Of a DNA stretch of 6,289 bases, positions 1-4,569 are shown one piece after another. Position numbers and translations under genes: made by a program. The DNA is from Geobacteraceae bacterium (GTDB lineage Bacteria; Desulfobacterota; Desulfuromonadia; Geobacterales; Geobacteraceae): positions 1 to 6,289 of the forward strand of contig JAAZOO010000470.1 in assembly GCA_012797715.1 (NCBI GenBank), written 5' to 3'. Under the pieces are notes generated by a model that saw only the letters and a list, made by a program, of their open reading frames with translations, was not told the origin of the DNA and did not search any database. How positions within the stretch are numbered: the stretch's first letter is position 1; every line of letters starts with the position of its first letter.

Positions 1-345
1 TCCGCAATCCAGAGGGGGGCATCGGCGCAACAAACAGATCGGAGAAAGGCATGCCGCAGCGGACAAGGGATGAATCCACCTGCCTACACCCGAGCTTTCA
101 GGCAAAGACAATTGTTTCCCTGCGCTCCCGTACTCTGGATAGCAAAAACGGCCGACGCTGCCAGAATACCTCTGTGACGTCGGCCGTTTCCATGAACGGT
201 TCTCGGAATGATGGATGCGGGAGATGGGTCACGGGTGACGGGACATCCCTTCTGTAACATCTACATTATGTACGCCCCCGTACCTCGCCCTTCAAAAACA
301 CACCCATGCGGAAGCACCGTTTCCTCCCGTCTGCCCGGGGTTGTA
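1..345. other. Gene-poor left edge
   Basis: No convincing gene lies here. A plus-strand frame of 68 codons from 51 has a GGAG at 41-44, but it is rich in Arg, Ser and Thr, resembles no family I know, and runs through the terminator hairpin at 146-189. On the minus strand an ATG at 50-52 opens a frame that runs off the window edge (begins MPFSDLFVAPMPPSGLR); it could be the start of the next gene but has no clear Shine-Dalgarno. Small inverted repeats occur at 228-239 (GTCAC-GG-GTGAC) and 270-283 (GTACG-CCCC-CGTAC), of unknown meaning. Confidence 0.5.
144..189 (-). terminator. Intrinsic terminator for the FolE2-like gene
   Basis: A perfect 12-bp stem pairs 146-157 (AAACGGCCGACG) with 178-189. 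The 20-base loop can form a second small stem, 162-165 with 171-174. Read on the minus strand, the GC-rich stem ends in a run of five T (A144-A148 on plus), as in a rho-independent terminator. It lies about 155 bases beyond the stop codon of the minus-strand gene at 346-1119, the only gene pointing at it. The long gap and large loop make it less certain than the other two terminators here. Confidence 0.65.
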
Positions 346-1119
346 TCAGCTCAGGGGAATCCACATGCTTTTTGCAGTTCCGATAAACGTGCTGTACGAA
401 TGAAGCATTCCGAAATTCGAGCAACTGACGGAGTATCCTTCGATTTCCCGGATATTGGCCAGGTCTTCCTTAATTTCGTCCACCATTACCACGCTCGTCT
501 TCTGCTCACTGTGCACCTTCTTGATGACAAAGTCCTGATCCTCCTCCGTAAGGAATGAATAGACAGGAACAAGGCAATGCTTGTCCACAATCTCTATCAG
601 GTCTTCCGGAAACATATCTTTCTGCGACTGGACTTCGAGATCAACCATGCTCATCTGTCCGAAAAGACCGCCGGGTTTGTCGGGCGAGGACGCGGGGTAG
701 GTTGTGATGCACGGAACAGTAACCTTCAGGGACACCTTCGGTTTGAGATCGCTCTTTGCTACGCTGGCGGAATACGTGCACTGATAACGGACAAGACACT
801 TTTCCTTGGAAACGGGAGTTTCTTTCTCGACAAAAAACGGATAGTTGAAATCTCCCTTGACTTTCGTGGCGTTCAGTTCCTTCATATAATCAAGGATATT
901 GGTCTTCAAGGTTTCCGTTCCGATACGCTCGCGGTGCTGGTGAACGATCTGAATGAACTTGTCAATCCAGCGCGCCTCGAATTCCTGCATAATGCGGGCA
1001 GCAATGGAAATATTGGCAATGGTGAACTGGCCTTCTGTATCCTCTCGTGACAATACCTTCATGGGAAACGGCAAGTCGGTCATTCCCACATCCTGCATGA
1101 ACCTCTTTTCGTTCTTCAT
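346..1119 (-). CDS. FolE2 (GTP cyclohydrolase IB) family protein lacking the catalytic motifs
   Basis: 257 residues, the usual FolE2 length, and alignable end to end without gaps around the active-site blocks. True FolE2 converts GTP to 7,8-dihydroneopterin triphosphate for folate, tetrahydrobiopterin or queuosine-type pathways, as a cytosolic T-fold enzyme. Family-like stretches: DVGMTDLPFPMKVL (10-23), YPFFVEKETPVSKEK (93-107), PEDLIEIVDK (171-180), PVYSFL (185-190), SNFGMLH (234-240). The motifs that do catalysis are changed: HMSRF is WIDKF (51-55), the CPCSK block is YPASS (141-145), AHNQR is LFGQM (152-156), the DEK-VTE block is DQD-VIK (194-200), and IHNHSA is LHSYST (239-244), keeping only the first His. 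GTP cyclohydrolase activity is therefore unlikely. The frame is open further upstream to 1245, but AAGGAGG at 1125-1131 fixes the start at ATG 1117-1119. It is a single-gene unit between two terminators. Family is confident; function is unknown. The comparison is from memory. Confidence 0.85.
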   Translation of the reverse strand: MKNEKRFMQDVGMTDLPFPMKVLSREDTEGQFTIANISIAARIMQEFEARWIDKFIQIVHQHRERIGTETLKTNILDYMKELNATKVKGDFNYPFFVEKETPVSKEKCLVRYQCTYSASVAKSDLKPKVSLKVTVPCITTYPASSPDKPGGLFGQMSMVDLEVQSQKDMFPEDLIEIVDKHCLVPVYSFLTEEDQDFVIKKVHSEQKTSVVMVDEIKEDLANIREIEGYSVSCSNFGMLHSYSTFIGTAKSMWIPLS

Positions 1120-1124
1120 GTCAG

Positions 1125-1131
1125 CCTCCTT
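1125..1131 (-). promoter_or_regulatory. Shine-Dalgarno that sets the FolE2-like start
   Basis: AAGGAGG on the minus strand, five bases before ATG 1117-1119. It decides against the longer frame starting at 1245, whose extra 42 residues (Arg- and Gly-rich, no family resemblance) are the translated leader. It also decides against Met8 of the chosen protein, which has no such site. Confidence 0.85.
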
Positions 1132-1144
1132 TGGTAAACGCGTT

Positions 1145-1162
1145 GTCCTACCCCAGTAAGAC
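1145..1162 (-). other. Hairpin in the FolE2-like leader
   Basis: On the minus strand GTCTTAC and GTAGGAC pair over seven positions (one G-T) around a TGGG loop, 14 bases upstream of the Shine-Dalgarno. With a start site predicted near 1257 the leader is about 138 bases, long enough for a structured control element. I compared it by eye with tetrahydrofolate, preQ1, molybdenum-cofactor, glycine and cobalamin riboswitch cores and recognised none. Confidence 0.4.
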
Positions 1163-1263
1163 CCACCTTCACCACCCCTCCAATGAAGCCGAGCCTTACG
1201 CGAAGACGAAATGAACGGGCACACCAGAAACCCGCATATTTTCATCTAAACTTATTTTGTTTT

Positions 1264-1293
1264 ATTTAAGCTGAATATTAACGGAAATGTCAA
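1264..1293 (-). promoter_or_regulatory. Sigma70-like promoter of the FolE2-like gene
   Basis: Perfect -35 box TTGACA (1288-1293 on plus as TGTCAA), an 18-base spacer and a -10 box TTAAAT (1264-1269), four of six matches. The predicted start is near 1257. It sits in AT-rich DNA just downstream of the terminator that ends the neighbouring dehydrogenase transcript, so the gene has its own transcription. Confidence 0.6.
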
Positions 1294-1340
1294 GAATATT
1301 TTACCTGAAATAAAACATATTTCAATGTAGCTGAACATTA
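1269..1340. repeat. Spaced direct repeats AGCTGAAYATTA
   Basis: AGCTGAATATTA (1269-1280) recurs as AGCTGAACATTA (1329-1340), exactly 60 bases away with one difference. CTGAA also occurs at 1305-1309 and 1347-1351, giving four copies in one orientation within 81 bases. The first copy lies in the promoter spacer against the -10 box and the second well upstream of the -35 box, an arrangement compatible with repression or looping by one factor. The function is inferred. Confidence 0.45.
1306..1324. promoter_or_regulatory. Operator-like inverted repeat
   Basis: TGAAATA-AAACA-TATTTCA: perfect 7-base arms around a 5-base centre, a typical shape for a dimeric regulator site. Its centre (1315) is about 58 bases upstream of the predicted start of the FolE2-like transcript, just beyond the -35 box, where activators often bind. 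No regulator is named because the arms match no site I know with certainty. In such AT-rich DNA chance is possible. Confidence 0.45.
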
Positions 1341-1374
1341 TATCTACTGAAATGATGGGGGAAAACCATAAAAA

Positions 1375-1401
1375 AAGCCCCTGGGAACATCCCAGGGGCT
1401 T
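1375..1401 (-). terminator. Intrinsic terminator of the aldehyde dehydrogenase gene
   Basis: GCCCCTGGGA (1377-1386) pairs perfectly with TCCCAGGGGC (1390-1399) around a 3-base loop, and two A-T pairs extend it to 1375-1401. On the minus strand the stem is followed by six or more T. It lies about 80 bases past the dehydrogenase stop codon and just upstream of the FolE2-like promoter, so the two minus-strand genes are separate units. Confidence 0.92.
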
Positions 1402-1481
1402 GATGTGGATTTCCGGCTTGACTATCAGCTGAGAGCAGGATCACGAAATAGAATCAGTTTTCCATGCTGCATGTACGGGTT

Positions 1482-2837
1482 CTATTCATCCCTTTCATAG
1501 TCGACAATGCGCTTTGCAACGGTCTTGATGCTGAGCAGGTCGGAGTAGTTGATGTTGTTGCCCAGGTAGTTGCCACCGTCGGTACCGCAGCCGAGGGTCA
1601 GTGAAGGAGGCAGTTCGTTGTAGATGAGACCGACGCTGCCGTGAACCGCAGGCTGGTTGAGAAGGAGACGGTTAGCGGGAATTTCCATGGCAAACTTGTT
1701 GATAACCGCATCGTCCTGGGCATGGATAACGGCAGTGTGACCTGCGCCACCCCAGCGGAGCTGGCTCTTGGCGGCCTCAATAGCTTCGTCGGTGCTGTTA
1801 AAGCAGATATAGCCGAGAACCGGGGAGAGCTTCTCATGGCTGAACCAGTCTTCCGGACCGATTGTGGTCAGGGGCACTAGCAGGAGCTTCCTGTCTTCGG
1901 GAATCTTGAAGCCTGCCAGCTCGGCAATGTACTGGGGAGACTTGCCGACGATGGCGACCGCGGGGACGCCCCTCTCCTTGTCGAACATGACCGCTTCCAG
2001 TTTCTTTTTCTCTTCTTCGTTGACCAGGTACGCGCCTCTTTCGATCATCATCTGCACGGCCTTGTCGCAGACTTCCTTGTCGTCGAAGATCATGGACTGG
2101 TCGGAGGAGCAGATGGTGCCGTTGTCGAAGGTCTTGGATGCGATAACATTGTTCACCGCAACGCTCAAGCGGGCGGATTTGGAGATGAAAACCGGGGTGT
2201 TGCCTGCGCCCACGCCGATAGCCGGGTGGCCGGAGCTGTAGGCGGACTTCACCATGGCGTTGCCGCCGGTTGCCAGAATCAGGTTGACGCCCGGGTGCTT
2301 GAACAGCAGGTTGGTCGCCTCTATGGAGGGCTCTTCGATCCACTGGATGCAATCTGCAGGAGCGCCTGCGGAAACCGCCGCATCGCGCATGATCCTCGCC
2401 GCTTCGGCGCTGCACTTCTGTGCGCGGGGGTGGAACGCGAAGATGAGGACGTTGCGGGACTTCAGGGCGATGAGTGACTTGAACATGACCGTCGAGGTCG
2501 GGTTGGTGGTGGGGGTAGCGGCGGCAATGACGCCGAACGGCTCGGCGACGTACGTAACGCCGGCCTCTTCCTTGATGACGCCGACGGACTTCTTGTCTTT
2601 GAAGTATTCATAGACAACATGTGCGCCGAGGTGATTCTTGATCGCCTTGTGATCCGCACGGCCGATGCCGGTCTCTTCGACCGCCATTTCAGCGCGCTTG
2701 ACTTCGTTTGCAACACTGGCGGCATCCATCGCCGCGCAGATCTTGTCCACCTGCTCCTGAGTCATCTCCCTCATGACATCGGCTGCTTTGCGTGCCTTTG
2801 CTACCAATTCATCAATCTTCTGTACTACGTCTGCCAT
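1482..2837 (-). CDS. CoA-acylating acetaldehyde dehydrogenase (AdhE N-half type, stand-alone)
   Basis: 451 residues. Catalyses acetaldehyde + CoA + NAD+ to acetyl-CoA + NADH, reversibly, in the cytosol. It matches the aldehyde-dehydrogenase half of bifunctional AdhE throughout: TTNPTSTVMFKSLIALKSRN (110-129), NLILATGG (185-192), GVGAGNTPVF (208-217), then SKTFDNGTIC with catalytic Cys243, AELAGF (305-310), FSHEKLSPVL (332-341), GGAGHT (363-368) and SLTLGCGTDGGN (412-423). It stops where AdhE would enter its linker, so the iron alcohol dehydrogenase half is absent. The N-terminus is AdhE-like, without the extension that targets EutE or PduP to microcompartments. GGAGG at 2844-2848, six bases from ATG 2835-2837, supports the start. 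It is divergent from pta and probably feeds it acetyl-CoA. Sulfoacetaldehyde dehydrogenase (acylating) is a related alternative that sequence alone does not exclude. Control may involve the Rex-like site and the poly-G promoter upstream. Confidence 0.92.
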   Translation of the reverse strand: MADVVQKIDELVAKARKAADVMREMTQEQVDKICAAMDAASVANEVKRAEMAVEETGIGRADHKAIKNHLGAHVVYEYFKDKKSVGVIKEEAGVTYVAEPFGVIAAATPTTNPTSTVMFKSLIALKSRNVLIFAFHPRAQKCSAEAARIMRDAAVSAGAPADCIQWIEEPSIEATNLLFKHPGVNLILATGGNAMVKSAYSSGHPAIGVGAGNTPVFISKSARLSVAVNNVIASKTFDNGTICSSDQSMIFDDKEVCDKAVQMMIERGAYLVNEEEKKKLEAVMFDKERGVPAVAIVGKSPQYIAELAGFKIPEDRKLLLVPLTTIGPEDWFSHEKLSPVLGYICFNSTDEAIEAAKSQLRWGGAGHTAVIHAQDDAVINKFAMEIPANRLLLNQPAVHGSVGLIYNELPPSLTLGCGTDGGNYLGNNINYSDLLSIKTVAKRIVDYERDE

Positions 2838-2865
2838 GACATACCTCCATTAAGTTAGTGTTAGG

Positions 2866-2891
2866 TGAATTGTTCATCGCATAACAATTCA
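2866..2891. promoter_or_regulatory. Rex-box-like palindrome upstream of the dehydrogenase
   Basis: TGAATTGTT (2866-2874) and AACAATTCA (2883-2891) are perfect 9-base arms around 8 bases. The core at 2870-2887, TTGTTCATCGCATAACAA, has the 18-base length of the Rex operator consensus known from clostridia and related anaerobes (TTGTTAA-N4-TTAACAA) and matches 12 of its 14 defined positions. Rex is an NADH/NAD+ sensor that commonly represses adhE-type genes, which fits the neighbour. The site is 28 bases upstream of the start codon, well inside the predicted transcript, so it would act as a roadblock unless a nearer promoter exists. As RNA it would form a 9-bp hairpin before the Shine-Dalgarno, an alternative role. 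Confidence 0.5.
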
Positions 2892-3023
2892 GCACCTATG
2901 GGTAGCCTGAGTGACGACGGCGATGCCGGTATTAATTCTGAAAAAACGAGCTGATAACGAGGTGGAAAGCCTTGCTTTGGACATGTGAGACGCACCGGAC
3001 ACCCTCCGGTAAACGCACTGCAA

Positions 3024-3052
3024 AGAATACACAATACCCCCCCCCTTGTCAA
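3024..3052 (-). promoter_or_regulatory. Dehydrogenase promoter with nine-G spacer tract
   Basis: On the minus strand: TTGACA (3047-3052), a 17-base spacer and TATTCT (3024-3029). The -35 is perfect, the spacing optimal, and the -10 matches four of six. The spacer contains nine uninterrupted G (C3037-C3045 on plus). The predicted start is near 3017. Gain or loss of a G would change the spacing to 18 or 16, so strength could vary by slipped-strand mispairing. Promoter identity rests on motif and spacing only. Confidence 0.6.
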
Positions 3053-3268
3053 ACAATTTTTCGCCCCAAAAACAGCCTAACATGGCGTATTTTCTAATTT
3101 TTTACTCAAAGTAAAGGTTCGATTTCCCGTAGTGGTGCCCCCTGTATTGTCAATATACTGATTTATCGCCGGAAGCAGATAGAGACGGTTCAGTTTCCCT
3201 TGATATGATTTTTTGTAATAATGAAGAATTATACCATGACTAAAATATATTGCATTTCAAGAAAATAT

Positions 3269-3332
3269 TGATTCATCAGATTCCATGGAAGACAAAATAC
3301 AGTGAGAATGACATTTCAGGATTCCCATTCTC
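3269..3332. promoter_or_regulatory. Cluster of palindromes upstream of pta
   Basis: Three symmetrical elements in 64 bases: TGAT-TC-ATCA (3269-3278), TTCCATGGAA (3281-3290, fully palindromic), and GAGAATG (3304-3310) paired with CATTCTC (3326-3332) across 15 bases. They lie about 90 to 150 bases upstream of the predicted pta start, where enhancer-type or activator sites would be. I do not recognise the binding protein. Short palindromes in AT-rich DNA can be chance. Confidence 0.3.
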
Positions 3333-3382
3333 CCACCATTTCACCTGATTTAGCGACCCGCAGAATCAGTCCGGCTTTTCTA

Positions 3383-3412
3383 TTGACCCCTCTTCTTTCA
3401 CTATGGTATACG
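3383..3412 (+). promoter_or_regulatory. Sigma70-like promoter of pta
   Basis: TTGACC (3383-3388, five of six), an 18-base spacer and TATACG (3407-3412, four of six), preceded by an extended -10 TG (3404-3405). The predicted start near 3419 gives a leader of about 60 bases. A perfect TATAAT at 3423-3428 is a second possible -10, but has no -35 at the right distance. Confidence 0.55.
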
Positions 3413-3479
3413 TGCAAAGATTTATAATGCTATTCTTCACAGGAAATACAACAACGTACTACCATCCAAGGAGGAAGTC

Positions 3480-4481
3480 ATGCATCTCATCGACAAAATC
3501 AAGTCAAAGGCAAAAAGCAATCTTCAGACCGTCGTCCTTCCGGAAAGTTACGATGAAAGGATGCTCTTCGCCGCAGAGAAAATCGTCGGTCAGGGTCTAG
3601 CCAGGATTGTGATGCTCGGAAACCCGGAGAAAGTCGGGGAATCCGCATCAGCCAAGGGCGTGAATTTACAGGGTGTCCAGATTGTCGATCCGGTGACGTC
3701 CGAAAAACTTGACTCCTACATAGAAAAGCTCGTTGAAATCCGGAAAAGCAAGGGTCTCAGCCCGGAAGACGCCCGAAAGCTGCTCACTGCCCCGGACAAC
3801 CTGTACTTTGCAGGGATGATGGTGCGCATGGGTGACGCAGGGGGGTGCGTGGCGGGAGCCACCAGCACCACCGGCAACGTTCTCAGGGCAGCCATCCAGA
3901 CCATCGGCACTAGCCCTGGAATCAAAACCGTTTCATCCTTCTTCATCATGATTACCAGGGATCCCAAATTCGGTGAGGACGGCATTGTTCTCTTTGCGGA
4001 TTGCGCCGTGAACCCCAACCCCGACTCACAGGCTCTGGCGGAGATCGCGGTCGCGACCGCCCGCAACTGCAAATCCTTTCTGGATGTGGATGCCAGAGTG
4101 GCCATGCTTTCCTTCTCCACCAAGGGGAGCGCTTCCCACCCCGACGTGGAAAAGGTCACAAAGGCCCTGGAGATTGCCAAGCAAATCGACCCCAATCTCC
4201 AGATCGACGGAGAGCTTCAGGCAGACGCAGCCCTCATACCCAGCATCGGCGCAAAGAAGGCTCCCGGCAGCACAGTGGCAGGCAAAGCCAATGTCATCGT
4301 GTTCCCCGATCTGGATGCAGGCAACATCGGGTACAAGCTCACGGAAAGAATCGGCGGAGCCGAAGCCATCGGTCCGGTCATCCAGGGCCTTGCCAAGCCG
4401 GTGAACGATCTCTCCCGCGGCTGCTCCGTGGAAGACATAGTGAGCGTTGCAGCAATCACCGCTGTGCAGGCGCAGGGCTGA
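3480..4481 (+). CDS. pta: Phosphate acetyltransferase
   Basis: 333 residues, the short catalytic-domain-only form (PTA_PTB family) without the N-terminal regulatory domains of the roughly 700-residue enterobacterial enzyme. It interconverts acetyl-CoA + phosphate and acetyl phosphate + CoA in the cytosol. Family landmarks: VVLPESYDERML near the N-terminus (18-29), VAGATSTTGNVLRAAIQTIG (124-143), SSFFIM (152-157), FADCAVNPNP (172-181), DGELQADAAL (243-252), VFPDLDAGNIGYK (274-286), IGPVIQGLAKPVNDLSRGCS (297-316). Ser312-Arg313 and Asp319 fall where the CoA-site Ser, Arg and Asp lie in the Methanosarcina enzyme. AAGGAGG at 3468-3474, five bases before ATG 3480, supports the start. It takes acetyl-CoA from the divergent dehydrogenase and passes acetyl phosphate to AckA, encoded convergently 88 bases downstream. 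Phosphotransbutyrylase is a less likely alternative. Confidence 0.95.
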   Translation: MHLIDKIKSKAKSNLQTVVLPESYDERMLFAAEKIVGQGLARIVMLGNPEKVGESASAKGVNLQGVQIVDPVTSEKLDSYIEKLVEIRKSKGLSPEDARKLLTAPDNLYFAGMMVRMGDAGGCVAGATSTTGNVLRAAIQTIGTSPGIKTVSSFFIMITRDPKFGEDGIVLFADCAVNPNPDSQALAEIAVATARNCKSFLDVDARVAMLSFSTKGSASHPDVEKVTKALEIAKQIDPNLQIDGELQADAALIPSIGAKKAPGSTVAGKANVIVFPDLDAGNIGYKLTERIGGAEAIGPVIQGLAKPVNDLSRGCSVEDIVSVAAITAVQAQG

Positions 4482-4512
4482 TAAAGGAAGGATTGGGAAC
4501 AGAAGGCAATGC

Positions 4513-4541
4513 AAAAGGCCGGCTATGAAAGCCGGCCTTTT
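4513..4541. terminator. Bidirectional terminator shared by pta and ackA
   Basis: AAAAGGCCGGCT (4513-4524) pairs perfectly with 4530-4541 over 12 bp around a 5-base loop. The A-run on one arm and T-run on the other give a T tract on both strands. It begins 31 bases past the pta stop and 28 bases past the ackA stop on the opposite strand, so one hairpin can end both transcripts. Confidence 0.9.
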
Positions 4542-4569
4542 GTTTCACTGCAAATCAAGGTGCTGCGGA

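Larger units (their letters stand above)
2838..3479. other. Divergent intergenic region between dehydrogenase and pta
   Basis: 642 bases with no protein gene. It carries the dehydrogenase Shine-Dalgarno (2844-2848), the Rex-like palindrome, a leader of about 180 bases on the minus strand, the poly-G promoter, an AT-rich centre, the pta promoter and the pta Shine-Dalgarno AAGGAGG (3468-3474). The leader can form hairpins at 2994-3010 (ACCGGA-N5-TCCGGT) and 2966-2978 (AAAGC-N3-GCTTT). A 31-codon minus-strand frame (2889-2984) runs through the leader and its stop touches the palindrome; it has no well-spaced Shine-Dalgarno and is not called. TTTACT-CAA-AGTAAA at 3101-3115 is a further small inverted repeat upstream of the dehydrogenase promoter. 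Confidence 0.7.

Noticed and set aside
577..1050. Plus-strand frame of 157 codons opposite the FolE2-like gene
   Set aside because: Antisense shadow. The minus-strand frame has clear family similarity and a good Shine-Dalgarno; this one has neither.
1120..1245. N-terminal extension of the FolE2-like protein to an ATG at 1243-1245
   Set aside because: The extra 42 residues do not look like the family. AAGGAGG lies directly before the internal ATG, and the extended start is only about 12 bases from the predicted transcription start.
1834..2415. Minus-strand frame of 193 codons inside the dehydrogenase gene
   Set aside because: An out-of-frame shadow of the dehydrogenase, with Arg-rich low-complexity composition and no start signals.
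2870..2887. Resemblance of the palindrome to the E. coli lac operator
   Set aside because: The AATTGT and ACAATT ends agree, but the centre and the spacing by one base differ, and no lac-type gene is near. A Rex-type site fits length and target better.
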